This document shows, piece by piece, positions 53,133 through 63,225 of a stretch of DNA of 64,000 nucleotides (the first letter of the stretch is position 1; each line of letters opens with the position of its first letter). Below the pieces are notes generated by a model that was not told the DNA's origin, did no database searches, and saw only the letters and a list, made by a program, of their open reading frames with translations. Source of the stretch: Chitinophagaceae bacterium (GTDB lineage Bacteria > Bacteroidota > Bacteroidia > Chitinophagales > Chitinophagaceae); NCBI GenBank assembly GCA_016722465.1, contig JADKJC010000002.1, positions 820,501 to 884,500 of the forward strand, written 5' to 3'. The position numbers and the translations under genes are program-made.

Positions 53133-54187
53133 TCGCAATTGATCTCTAGTTTTACATTGTAAGTTACCGGGGTAGCGTTAGTAGTAAGGGTATGCTTGCC
53201 CGGATACAAAAGCATCAGTCTTTTTTGTATCAGTTCGTTGCCCAATCCCTTATATTCCTGTTCAAGGTGAGTGCTGCTCCCTTGGGCATTTTCGCATTCA
53301 AATAGTATAAGGCTGCCTTTTATATCGAAATGAATACAAACAGCATTATGAAGCTTCCGGCTTTCAGAATGCTTAAAGGCATTTTCAATGAATGGGATAA
53401 ACAGCATGGGGGTGATCATCAACTGTTGATTGCTTCCTTTCACACTATAATCAATATAGTTTGGGTTAGCACTCCGGATCTTTTGCAATTCAATATATTG
53501 CCCAATGTATTCCAATTCCTTTTGCAAGGTGATTTTTTCTGTCTTGGTTTCATACAGCATAAAGCGCATGATGTGTGATAATTTATTCAGGTATGCTGAA
53601 GCTTTTACTGCATCTCTTTCAATCAGTACGTCAATATTATTAATGGTATTGAACAAAAAATGAGGGTCCAGTTGCGATTTCACCAATGCCAGTTCTGTTT
53701 CATAATTTTTCTGGTTCAGTTCTTCTTTCAATTTAATATCTCCATACCAGGAAATAAATCCTTTCATCACCAGCCCCACCATACCATTCAGCAGGGCAAT
53801 GATGCTCATGACAATAAATTCCGTGATAGCAGAAGTAAAACCATCTGCAAACAACCCGGCACCAATGCCATTCCAAAAAAGCAGCATAACACTAAAAGCG
53901 CCGGCTAACCCACCAACAATAGCAGCAGCAACAGCAGTAATAAAAAAAAGCAGTATTCTTTTTTTAGCAAGCGTTTTTACAAAAACAACTGAATAAAAAA
54001 TATAAAACCCGGTTAAAGCAGGTGCTACGGCAAAGGCGCCTAAAAAAACATCAAACCGGAAATTTAAAAAAAGCGGATGCTGAACAATATTACTGCCCAA
54101 TTTTATACAAAGCAGCAGCAATACCAGCAGCAATAGATACAACAGCCAGTAGCCTATGTGCAGCAAGGTAATGACCGGCTTTTTCAT
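53129..54187 (-). CDS. LytS-type sensor histidine kinase
   Basis: This 352-residue kinase has four to five N-terminal transmembrane helices (about 8-150), a coiled segment, then the His_kinase domain: KSQLDPHFLFNTINNIDVLI (about 190-209, histidine in DPHFLFN), ITPMLFIPFIENAFKHS (about 270-286, N box) and a degenerate G box near LGNELIQKRLMLLYPG. It pairs with the LytTR regulator immediately downstream. Ligand is unknown. An ABC permease gene lies upstream. Confidence 0.88.
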   Translation of the reverse strand: MKKPVITLLHIGYWLLYLLLLVLLLLCIKLGSNIVQHPLFLNFRFDVFLGAFAVAPALTGFYIFYSVVFVKTLAKKRILLFFITAVAAAIVGGLAGAFSVMLLFWNGIGAGLFADGFTSAITEFIVMSIIALLNGMVGLVMKGFISWYGDIKLKEELNQKNYETELALVKSQLDPHFLFNTINNIDVLIERDAVKASAYLNKLSHIMRFMLYETKTEKITLQKELEYIGQYIELQKIRSANPNYIDYSVKGSNQQLMITPMLFIPFIENAFKHSESRKLHNAVCIHFDIKGSLILFECENAQGSSTHLEQEYKGLGNELIQKRLMLLYPGKHTLTTNATPVTYNVKLEINCE

Positions 54188-54245
54188 GCACCGTTAACTT
54201 TAACCTGCTCCAATTGATAATATTTCACTTCAGTTTTGCCCATCA

Positions 54246-55025
54246 TCAGCATTTGTCTTTTTTGTATGTATAGAAAATAAAGCTAACAATAATAAACAAT
54301 GTAAAATAGCCAACTGCCAGCAAATGAATATTTACAGGCACCATCTGCGTGGTGGCAGATCTCAATTGAAAATAATTTAAAGCAGCATAAGTGTAGGGAA
54401 CAATGTAGCCGTACTTCCATTGAATAGCGAATGTAGCAGCCACCAGCAATACGATACCTGCACCCAGCGGCACCATAAAGTTTCTGAACTGCAGGCTAAT
54501 CAAATACTGTAGTGCGATAATGGGTAAGCAGTCAATAAAAAATTGTGCATTGTTTTTCAGGAAAAATACAAATGGAAACCCCTGCACCGGGTATGCGGCT
54601 GTTTTTGAAAACAATAACGGGATGATACCCGACAGGTAAATGCCAATATTGAACAATACAAAAAACTGCAGCATCATCAATATAATAACCGAAAGCTTTG
54701 CAAAAAAAACCACAGCGAAACGTTGTGGCGTGGCGTGAAGTTGTTTCCAGGTATTGTTGCGGTATTCGATCTGTGTAATCAAACTCGTTGCAAGGATAAC
54801 CCCCATCGGCAGCAGTAAAAAAGCCATGATTTGCCAGCTTACTGCAAAATGGTTTTGCCAGAATACAGGCGAGCTGTATTTTCCCGGAAGTTTGTCTGCA
54901 TTTGCCATACCGATAATGACCATGATCAACGGAATAAAAAAGCTACCAATGATCACCAGCCAGGAGGCAGCAGTATTTCTTGTTTTCATCCATTCACTTT
55001 GAAGGCTTCTGAGATAGTCATTCAT
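54246..55025 (-). CDS. ABC-2 type transporter permease
   Basis: This 259-residue protein has six hydrophobic segments and an ABC-2 permease layout: a cytoplasmic N-terminus (SLQSEWMKTRNT), an early RNNTWKQLHATP loop after the second segment, and helices up to the C-terminus. It pairs with the ATPase upstream, whose stop lies a few bases before its ATG. The start at 55025 (MNDYLRSL) is preferred to upstream in-frame methionines because it leaves the ATPase intact. Possible roles are drug or peptide export. Confidence 0.83.
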   Translation of the reverse strand: MNDYLRSLQSEWMKTRNTAASWLVIIGSFFIPLIMVIIGMANADKLPGKYSSPVFWQNHFAVSWQIMAFLLLPMGVILATSLITQIEYRNNTWKQLHATPQRFAVVFFAKLSVIILMMLQFFVLFNIGIYLSGIIPLLFSKTAAYPVQGFPFVFFLKNNAQFFIDCLPIIALQYLISLQFRNFMVPLGAGIVLLVAATFAIQWKYGYIVPYTYAALNYFQLRSATTQMVPVNIHLLAVGYFTLFIIVSFIFYTYKKDKC

Positions 55026-55029
55026 GGCA

Positions 55030-55941
55030 TCAGTTGTTGGTAAGGTTGATAAAAATTGTTTCAAGGTCATTTTTAGTGATACTGATGGAGTAGACAGATA
55101 CACCATTATTTACCAACTGCTCATTTACAAATGCCACTTTTTCTTTTTCCATCATCTCCATCACAATCCTGCCATTGTCAATGGTAGCTGAAAGTTCATT
55201 GTCACGTATAATGCGTAACGCCATCACATCATTACCTGTTTCAAATGCCAATACCGATTGCTGTAATTGTTTGGATTGCAACTCCGCCAATGTGCCCTGG
55301 AAAAGCAAACTGCCTTTGTGTATTACTCCTACATGCGTAACCAACTTTTCTATCTCCGTTAATAAATGGCTTGATACAAGTATGGTAACCCCCTGGTGCC
55401 TGTTGATGTGTTTCAGCAATTCCCTCATTTCAATAATGCCATTCGGATCAAGTCCATTGGTAGGTTCATCCAATACAAGTAACGATGGACTGTTCAGTAT
55501 TGCCACAGCAATACTCAGCCGCTGCTTCATGCCCAGCGAAAACTGGCTCACCTTCTTTTTCCCAGTTTGAGTAAGTCCAACCAGTTCCAATACTTTACGG
55601 ATGCGTTCTTTCGGGCATTGATATATCTTCTGCAGCAGCAGTAGGTTTTCATCGGCAGTTAAATGGCCATACAATGATGGGCTTTCAATTAGCGAACCTG
55701 TTCTTTTTAATATCTCCAGCCTGTTTTTTTCAAATGACTGCCCAAAAACAGCAATACTTCCATGCTGCTTTTTCAACAGGCCAAGCAGCAATCTTAAAGT
55801 AGTGGTTTTACCTGCTCCATTGGGGCCAAGAAAACCATAGATACAGCCTTCTTCCACCTCCAGGTTAATATTTTTTAAGATGGCCTCTTTCCCTGAAAAC
55901 GAGTAGGTAAGGTTCTTTGTTTGTACACAATAGTTTGCCAT
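55030..55941 (-). CDS. ABC transporter ATP-binding protein
   Basis: This 303-residue ATPase shows Walker A GPNGAGKTT (about 39-47), the Q loop, signature FSLGMKQRLSIA (about 134-145), Walker B LLVLDEPTNGLDPNG (about 154-168) and an H-loop VSSHLL (about 190-195). The extension after about 220 is typical of BcrA/CcmA-like exporters. It leads the operon ATPase-permease-kinase-regulator. Confidence 0.92.
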   Translation of the reverse strand: MANYCVQTKNLTYSFSGKEAILKNINLEVEEGCIYGFLGPNGAGKTTTLRLLLGLLKKQHGSIAVFGQSFEKNRLEILKRTGSLIESPSLYGHLTADENLLLLQKIYQCPKERIRKVLELVGLTQTGKKKVSQFSLGMKQRLSIAVAILNSPSLLVLDEPTNGLDPNGIIEMRELLKHINRHQGVTILVSSHLLTEIEKLVTHVGVIHKGSLLFQGTLAELQSKQLQQSVLAFETGNDVMALRIIRDNELSATIDNGRIVMEMMEKEKVAFVNEQLVNNGVSVYSISITKNDLETIFINLTNN

Positions 55942-56111
55942 GATGTTTGCATCAACCTGTTGCCTGGCTGATGACCAAAAATAGCCAGTACCAACTGCTT
56001 CAGCATTTCAGTTATGCAAAAAGGGGGTATCAGTCTGCAAAACCGGGTTTTTGTTCCGCAAAATGATAGGGGAAATTTGAGAAGTGCTGAAAAAGGCAGA
56101 AGGCTTTTATT

Positions 56112-56540
56112 CTATATCTTATTATTCCAGTACGCTTCTTCTTCTTTCACTCTTACATAACGCTCCCGGAGTTTTCCGGGCAGGTCGGTTATATAACCAT
56201 AAATAACAATAGAAAGTGAATACACAAATAATAACAAAGTGGAAGGGGAATAAATAACAACAAAATTCTTCAACAGGTAAAAAACCACCAGAAAATAACA
56301 TACAAACAACACAAGGGTGGCATTAAGAAAAATAAATGAGTGCCGGCCGGCATTGGCCAGTATGATAAAACTGATGACGGCTGAAAGGTTAGGCAGGATC
56401 AACAACAGTACAAACCAGTTGATCAATGCTGCTGCCATCAACACATGTACAGTGCTGATAATGGCAAACAGTATTCCTGCGAAACCTGCGTATAAACAAA
56501 ACTCCCTTGTTTTTTCTGTAAATACAGGTAATAAATTCAT
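56112..56540 (-). CDS. Small polytopic membrane protein of unknown function
   Basis: This 142-residue protein has four hydrophobic segments (about 16-36, 39-60, 68-92, 96-115) and a short charged C-terminal tail (KLRERYVRVKEEEAYW). I do not recognise the family. It follows murF-alr after 27 bases on the same strand, upstream of the ABC operon. Confidence 0.55.
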   Translation of the reverse strand: MNLLPVFTEKTREFCLYAGFAGILFAIISTVHVLMAAALINWFVLLLILPNLSAVISFIILANAGRHSFIFLNATLVLFVCYFLVVFYLLKNFVVIYSPSTLLLFVYSLSIVIYGYITDLPGKLRERYVRVKEEEAYWNNKI

Positions 56541-56567
56541 GTGTTGTAATAGGGGTTGATAAAAATA

Positions 56568-59074
56568 TTATTCGCCGTAATAAACTCTCTTTACCCGTTG
56601 TGATATGCCGGCCAGAATTTCATATGCAATGGTGTTGGCCCATTTGCCAACGTTGGTTACGGGGAGCGCCGCTCCAAATACAATTACTTCATCTCCTTCC
56701 TTCGCATCAATACCTGTTATATTCAGCATAACCATATCCATACATACGTTACCAACCACCGGTGCCATCTTTCCGCTCACGAGCATTTTTCCATTACCAT
56801 TACCGAGTATTCTGGGATATCCATCCGCATAACCGATACGGGCGGTTGCGATCATTGAATCCTGCCGCAGTACAGCGGCCCTGTTGTATCCAACCGATTC
56901 ACCAGCCTTTACCTTTCTTATCTGTGCAATGGTGGTTTTTAATGTAGTAACATTTTGCAACTGGCTTTGCATGGGCTCATAACTGTCAACACCATACAAA
57001 CCAATGCCCAGCCGAACCATATCAAATTGCAATTCCTTATGCCGCATGATGGCAGAGGTATTGGCAATGTGGCGGATAAATGAATAGCTCAGCACTTGCT
57101 GTAATTGCTGGCACCAAATGGTAAACTTAGCTGCCTGTTGCAAAGTAAAATCATCATGCTGTGCATTGTCGCTTGCTACCAGGTGAGAGAAAACAGATTG
57201 AATTTTTAATCGGCCGGAACGCTGCAATAATTTTTTCAACTGCACGAGGTCGGTTTCTTCAAAACCAAGCCGGTGCATGCCGGTATCCAATTTAATATGC
57301 ACCGGATAATTTTCAATGGCCGCCTGTTCCAGGTAATGATGAAATGATTGAAGAATATTAAAAGAATAGAGCTCAGGCTCCAGGTCGTACTGTACCATCA
57401 CATCAAACGTGTTTTCCTCCGGTGTCATTACCATAATGGGCAATGAAATACCCGACTTTCTTAACTCCACTCCTTCATCGGCAAAAGCTACTGCTAAATA
57501 ATCCACTTTATGAAACTGCAGCAGGTTGGCTATTTCAAAACTGCCGCTTCCATAACTGAATGCTTTTACCATCGCCATCAGTTTTACACCAGGATTTATC
57601 AACTGCTGGTACTGCTTTAGATTGTGGGTGATGGCAGAAAGGTCTATTTCCAGTACTGTCTGGTGAACCTTTTCTTCCAGCAAATGGCTGATCTGCTCAA
57701 ATTCAAACACCCTTGCACCTTTTAATAAAATGGTTTCATTAAAAAAATGCAGGGCATGAAAGTGCTGTTTAAAATCCGCAACCGAGGAAAAGAAGTGGGC
57801 ATGGGCAATATTTTTAAATGCCTGTTGCTGCTTATATATTTCCGGCCCGATGCCAATAAAACGGTTGATATTTTTTTGCTTTAAAATGGAAGCGATATCA
57901 GCATATAAAGTGTCGCTGCTTTTACCGCTCTGTAAAATATCACTCAGTACAAGGGTATGATTGGCGTGTTGTTTTTGCTGAGCTAAAAAATCCAGTGCAA
58001 TGGTGAGTGAATTGATATCCGCACTGTAACTGTCGTTGATGATGGAGCAATTATTAATCCCCTTTTTCAGCTCCAGCCGCATTTCTACCGTACGCAGCTG
58101 CCGCATACTTTCAGCGATCTGTGTTGAAGAAATATTTAATTGCAGTAATACGCACCAGCAGGTAATGGCATTTTCAATAGAAGCATCGTCGGCGAAAGGA
58201 ATATGAATCGTTGTCCGTTGCTCGTTTACAGGTGATTGTTTATACAAAGCAGTGATGGCAGTAACCCCGCTTTTCTTCTCAATGGAAATGATCTGTAAAG
58301 TGGCCGATTCCTTTTTACCCCAGGTAAACAATTGCAATCCACCATCGGTTCTTACATTGTTCGCAAATGTATTTACGGCTTCATTGATATCAGGATTGTC
58401 TGCATTGTAAATAAGCAGGCTGCTGTTTACGAACAGGCCAAGTTTTTCATTTATTTTCTGACGGATGTTCAGGAATCCTTCGCTGTGTGCCTCGCCGATA
58501 TTGCTAAATACACCAATAGAAGGTGCAATCATTTTTTCCAACTGCTGCATTTCACCAGGCTGAGAAATACCGGCTTCAAATATCCCCAGTGTGTGATGAC
58601 TGCTCATCTGCCATATACTTAGTGGTACACCAATTTGTGAATTGTAGCTTTTAGGGCTTCTTACAATGGCATAATCTTTCTGCAATAACTGGTACAACCA
58701 TTCTTTAACGATCGTTTTTCCATTGCTGCCTGTAATACCAATTACCGGTAACTGAAATTTTTTGCGACGGTTTATTACGAGCAACTGCAAAGCCTGCAAC
58801 ACATTTTTTACCTGCAAAAATTAGCTTCCGGATATGTTGCAGCAACATCTGCTGTAATTGTTTCGTCCACTACAAAATTCCTTACCCCTTTTTCATACAA
58901 TTCTGCTACAAACAAATTGCCTGTACGCCTTGGTCCGCAGATGGCAAAGAACAGGGATGTTTTTGGGAAAAGCAGTTTACGGCTATCAAGCAGTAAGTTT
59001 TCAATTGAGAAATCGTGATACTGCTGCAGATAAGTTGCGCCAATGATCGTTGCTATTTCGGAAATGCTGTACAA
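56568..59074 (-). CDS. MurF-Alr fusion (UDP-MurNAc-tripeptide--D-Ala-D-Ala ligase / alanine racemase), with one apparent frameshift
   Basis: In Bacteroidota MurF and alanine racemase are often one polypeptide. The first frame (59074-58808) gives the MurF N-terminus up to YPEANF. The second continues LQVKNVLQALQLLV, the ATP motif GITGSNGKTIVKEW, then a racemase domain beginning LEIDLSAITHNLKQYQ with the PLP lysine in MAMVKAFSYGSG and the C-terminal tyrosine region GYNRAAVL. Adding one T in a T5 run (A5 at 58816-58820 on the plus strand) joins the two frames. This gives about 835 residues. It supplies D-Ala and D-Ala-D-Ala for peptidoglycan. Sequencing error is likely. Confidence 0.93.
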
Positions 59075-59088
59075 TAGAGGTAGTTTAA

Positions 59089-60048
59089 TTATTCAATTTC
59101 CACATCTTCCGGAAGTTCTTTTTTCTTCATGAACATGGAATAAAAAATGGAGCCGCTGATACAAAGTAAAATTACGCCAAGGGAAATGAACACTTGTATG
59201 CTTTTATCGATCCATTGGTTCAGCCAATGCTCTGCCAGCATTTTTACCCCGATGAAAATCAGCACAATGGCAATACCCTGCTGCAGGTAATCGAATTTGG
59301 AAACAGCACCCCTTAACAAAAAGAATAAACTTCTTAAGCCGAGCACTGCAAAAATATTGGAGGTATAAATCACGAGCGTATCTCTTGAAATACCCATCAC
59401 TGCCGGTATGGAATCCAGTGCAAAAACAAGGTCGATGCCTGCCAGTAACAGGATCACTAAAAACAACGAAGTATAAAAACGTTTGCCGTCTTCCCTTACT
59501 ATGTATTGCCCTTCACCATCATGTGCCACAATGGGCAGGTATTTGGTAAGAAACAAATAGAGTTTTGATTCATGTGGCCTGAATTCATCATCGGCATCTG
59601 CTACAAACATCTTATAGCCGGTGTACAACAGAAATACCCCGAAGATGTATAAGACCCAGCCAAAACGTTCCACCAGCGCCACACCTGCGGTAATAAACAA
59701 CACCCTGAATATGATGGCCATCAATATCCCCACCAGCAACACACGACCGTAATATTTATCTTTGATTCCAAAGGCAGAAAAGATGAGAATGAAAACAAAA
59801 ATATTGTCAATGCTCAGGCTCCACTCCATCAGGTAAGCACTGAGGTATTGCAATGCCAGCACCTCTCCTTTTTCTACCCACATAAAAACAAAGAAGCCCA
59901 GTGCCAATGATACCCAAAAAAAAGTTTGATACAGCGCTGCTTTGATGGTAATCACCTTGTTTTTTTTACTCAGCAGGCCAAGATCAAAGACAAGGGCCAG
60001 TACGATCACGATGCCAAAGACGGTATATGTAATTTGATTAGTATCCAT
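59089..60048 (-). CDS. TerC-family integral membrane protein
   Basis: This 319-residue protein has seven to nine transmembrane segments. TerC motifs are MEWSLSIDNIFVFILIFSAFGI (about 73-94), and LLLAGIDLVFALDSIPAVMGIS (about 190-211) with two conserved acidic residues in membrane context. Relatives act in tellurite resistance or metal (Mn) export. In Bacteroidota the role is unclear. It lies 14 bases upstream of the murF-alr ATG and is likely co-transcribed with it. Confidence 0.88.
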   Translation of the reverse strand: MDTNQITYTVFGIVIVLALVFDLGLLSKKNKVITIKAALYQTFFWVSLALGFFVFMWVEKGEVLALQYLSAYLMEWSLSIDNIFVFILIFSAFGIKDKYYGRVLLVGILMAIIFRVLFITAGVALVERFGWVLYIFGVFLLYTGYKMFVADADDEFRPHESKLYLFLTKYLPIVAHDGEGQYIVREDGKRFYTSLFLVILLLAGIDLVFALDSIPAVMGISRDTLVIYTSNIFAVLGLRSLFFLLRGAVSKFDYLQQGIAIVLIFIGVKMLAEHWLNQWIDKSIQVFISLGVILLCISGSIFYSMFMKKKELPEDVEIE

Positions 60049-60092
60049 TGAGTGTTTCAATTAACCGGCAGATCATACTGCAGGGATGGCAA

Positions 60093-61825
60093 TTAAGCAA
60101 TTGTGTATTTTCTTTTCCTGCGCCACTGGTAAAAAACTGCAAAAAGGCATACCAGTAAAATAGGTGCAATAATATTGATTACCTGCCACAAGGTCCGCTC
60201 TTCTGTAATTTTCTTTACATCCAGCAAACGGAGTGCATAATCCTTAGCCCTTGCATCTAATATATTTTTCTTGTTGGCAAGGTATTCGGTGCAATTCAAA
60301 AAGAAATCCTTGTTAGCATATTGGATTTTGGTGAACTTGTTTACACCCATTGGCAAAGGGCCTACGGTTTCTGAAACCTGGTTCAATACAATATCAGCAT
60401 CACTTACTACAATCACCTTGCCGGGTTCTTTGCTTTCTCTTAAAAAAGGCTGGTTATATTCTTTTAAGGTGTCGAGTTGAGCCTGGCTTGCCCTGTTGGC
60501 AAACATGGAGGAGAATTTACCTTCCAGCAATACTGCCACCGGAATGTTTTTCCGGTTAAACTTATTTACATCCTCCTCTGTCTGTAAACTATTCAATTGT
60601 ATCCTTGCAGGAGTGGGCATGGTATAGGCATTGACTGAAGAAGACAACAGCACCGTTTTAGTAACGCCATCCGCTTCCACCATGTCAACTGAATTTACAA
60701 ATTGCCCCAGCACATCTGCCTGGTTTTTTACAATGGGGTGTTCGCTTCCGGGTTGCAGCAAAGGTGCATAAGGCCAGGGCAACAATTGCTTCTGGCTTTG
60801 TCCGCCGATGCTGCCCACTTCCACCGGTATTTTATCACAATGTTTATCTGCAACCAGGTCGGTATTAATGCGGACGCCATAGCGAAACAACAGGTCATTT
60901 AAATTCAGGTCTCTTGAGTAAGCGATCAGTTCTCCGTTTTGCAGGCTGTCTCTTTCAGCATACAGCACATCTACAAAAAACAATAACCTGCCGCCGTTCA
61001 TTACATATTGATCCAGCTTAAACTTATCATCATCTGTAAACTTTTCACCCGGCTTTACAATTACGATGGCTGCATAATCTTCCGGTGAAATAAAAGGAAC
61101 TGTTTTTACATTCACGGTATCCACTACAAAGTTTCTACCCAACGTTTCAAAAGCGCTGTATACTGCCGGAAAACCATAAGGCGGCTCGCCATTACCGTAA
61201 GCATAGGCTACTACCGGCACATCTTTCTGCGTCAATTTTTGAATGGCATTGGCAAATTTATATTCGAGTAAAGCTTCAGCACTGTTGAGCGATTCTTTGT
61301 CCAACAGGTCATCTGAATTGAAAATACTTTTTTGAACCTGGCCCTGCAGCAGGTCGATGGCAATGGATTTATCACCATATCTTATTACTGCCCCGGGAAA
61401 AATTTGCCGCTGGTTTTTTCCTTCTCCTTCTTTAACCTGCACCTGCTGGTTGGTTGGGCGCAGCCCCATTGAAACCAGGGAGTCAAACACCACCGCCTTT
61501 AAAGAATCCTCCATACCTTCTGCAGGTAATTCAAACTGGTACTGAATTTTATTGCCTCCGTAGTTTTTAAAATTCTCCAGCAACTCCTTGGTACTGGTAG
61601 CTAATTTTTTAAACTCTGATTTGATATCGCCTGTCAACAGTACTGTAATATCCACTTCACCTTCTAAATTTTTCAACACAGATTTGGTGGAGCTGGATAA
61701 CGTAAATCTTTTTCATTGGTAAAATCGATCCTGCTGTGAAAAACAGCCGCCAGCCAGTTAATAGCGATCAGCAGAACAATGATCACTGGCAGTGCTGCTT
61801 TACTGTTAAAGAGTTTTTTAATCAT
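60093..61825 (-). CDS. gldG: Gliding-motility-associated ABC transporter substrate-binding protein GldG, with one apparent frameshift
   Basis: From ATG 61825 the first frame gives MIKKLFNSKAALPVI, a transmembrane helix and FTNEKDLR. It then shifts, and the main frame gives LKNLEGEVDITVLLTGDIKSEF through ...LLVCLFAVFYQWRRKRKYTIA. One base missing in an AA run at 61699-61700 (plus strand) restores LRLSSSTKSVLKNLEGEV. GldG with GldF forms an ABC system needed for gliding in flavobacteria; non-gliding Bacteroidota also carry it. C-terminal transmembrane helix about 505-525. Length after repair is about 577 residues. Confidence 0.9.
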
Positions 61826-61843
61826 ATCTGTTGAATCAGGTGC

Positions 61844-62566
61844 TTACCTGTTTTGCAGTTTTTTTTCTGTAATAAACAGGAATAAAAAAATGAGGCTTAA
61901 AAAATAAATAAGATCCCGGCTGTCCAGCAGGCCCCTGCTCACACTGCGGTAATGAAAATCAATGCCCAGCATTTCGATATAATAATCAGTGCTGCCCTGG
62001 AACACGGGCAACTTACTCACTGCATTAAAACCAAAGTAAAGCAGAAGACAGGCAAAAGTGCTGATCAAAAAAGCCACTACCGCATTGCTGGTAAAACCGC
62101 TGCAGCAAAGGCTGATGGCTGCAAACACGGCGGCCAGCAAAAAAAGCCCCAGGTAACTTCCTGCAATCCCTCCAGAATCAATATTACCGGTGGCACTGAG
62201 ACTTTTGATGGTAAAGATGTAAACAAAGGTTGGTACGATCACAAACAGCAGCACTACCGCTACAGACAGGTATTTCCCCGATACAATCTGCCAGCAGCTG
62301 AGCGGCTTAGTCCTTAATATTTCAAATGTGCCGCTCCGGGTTTCCTCAGAAAGAGACCGCATGGTAAGGGCCGGCACCAGGAAGATGAGTATCCAGGGCG
62401 CTAGTTCAAAAAATTTATCGAGGGTGGCATAGCCAAAATCAAATAGATTACTATCTTTTAATACAAATAAAAACAAGCCGTTCACCAGCAGGAACAGGAT
62501 GATGGCGATATAGCCGGTAAGGTTACTGAAAAACTGGTGCAGCTCTTTCTTACAAATACTCAGCAT
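61844..62566 (-). CDS. gldF: Gliding-motility-associated ABC transporter permease GldF
   Basis: This 240-residue ABC-2 permease has six hydrophobic segments. Family traits are CKKELHQFFSNLTGYIAI at the N-terminus and ALTMRSLSEETRSGTFEILRTKPLSCWQI (about 61-89), the cytoplasmic EExxGTLExLLTxP-type loop. It precedes gldG by 18 bases. gldA (ATPase) is not adjacent, as is usual. Confidence 0.92.
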   Translation of the reverse strand: MLSICKKELHQFFSNLTGYIAIILFLLVNGLFLFVLKDSNLFDFGYATLDKFFELAPWILIFLVPALTMRSLSEETRSGTFEILRTKPLSCWQIVSGKYLSVAVVLLFVIVPTFVYIFTIKSLSATGNIDSGGIAGSYLGLFLLAAVFAAISLCCSGFTSNAVVAFLISTFACLLLYFGFNAVSKLPVFQGSTDYYIEMLGIDFHYRSVSRGLLDSRDLIYFLSLIFLFLFITEKKLQNR

Positions 62567-62866
62567 GTTTTTTAAAATTGCTGCAATTTACTATTTAGGC
62601 AGTTACAAAAAACCGGTTTCTGCTTTTGGCGGCTTTAACCGCTGAATTGTGGGTCCCTTTCCGGCACAAAAATTATTTTTAGTTTTTTTTCACATTTATG
62701 CAGCGTTTAATAAAACGTCTTTGTCATAGGGTTACAAAATCATTTTATCGATTTTATATTTTTACATTAGTCGTTTACCAAAACCAACTTCTGAGTCCCC
62801 CGATTATTTCGGGGGATTTTTTATGGAAACAGGTTGCCTCAGCATCTCAGCCAGCAAATATTTTTT
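62567..62866. other. Non-coding stretch with a terminator hairpin
   Basis: Three hundred bases between divergent gldF and the proline-rich gene. It contains only a strong hairpin at 62796-62822 on the plus strand. Either a short RNA ends there or it is an attenuator-like leader of the gene beginning at 62867. Confidence 0.5.
62796..62822 (+). terminator. Strong intrinsic terminator upstream of the proline-rich gene
   Basis: TCCCCCGA pairs perfectly with TCGGGGGA around TTATT, then six T. There is no plus-strand gene upstream for it to terminate. Confidence 0.8.
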
Positions 62867-63151
62867 ATGAAAAAGATGATGATGCTGGCCACTGCAGGGT
62901 TGCTTTCTGCACAATTAATGGCCCAGTCAAAAAAAGCAGTTGCACCTCCACCACCGCCGCCACCGCCACCCAAAATTGCAAAAGCACCACCACCCCCGCC
63001 GGCAGTTCCCTTGGAAACAGCGAAGGTAAAAGACATACCACCGCCACCCCCACCTCCGCCGCCGCCTAAACCACCAAAAGCACCGAGAAAGCCAAGAGGG
63101 AAAGCAAAATTTACACCGCCGGTTATAGTAAAAGACAAAGAAATAATATAA
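62867..63151 (+). CDS. Small secreted proline-rich protein
   Basis: This 94-residue protein has a signal peptide (MKKMMMLATAGLLSAQLMAQ). The mature part is dominated by proline runs (up to ten in a row at about 50-75) and lysine/arginine-rich gaps (KAPRKPRGKAKF). The end TPPVIVKDKEII is polar. Its basic polyproline nature suggests a wall- or partner-binding extended segment. I recognise no domain. The start at 62867 gives a normal signal peptide. Confidence 0.7.
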   Translation: MKKMMMLATAGLLSAQLMAQSKKAVAPPPPPPPPPKIAKAPPPPPAVPLETAKVKDIPPPPPPPPPPKPPKAPRKPRGKAKFTPPVIVKDKEII

Positions 63152-63174
63152 CTGAATTAAATATATTCTAAAGC

Positions 63175-63202
63175 AAAGTCCCCGCTGGTTAGCGGGGACT
63201 TT
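63175..63202. terminator. Terminator between the proline-rich gene and the EamA transporter
   Basis: AAAGTCCCCGCT pairs with AGCGGGGACTTT (12 perfect base pairs) around GGTT, usable by both convergent genes. Confidence 0.9.
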
Positions 63203-63225
63203 CAATAAATAAAATGAATGATCAT

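Noticed and set aside
62839..63138. Glycine-rich minus-strand frame
   Set aside because: It is the antisense shadow of the proline codons in the proline-rich gene.
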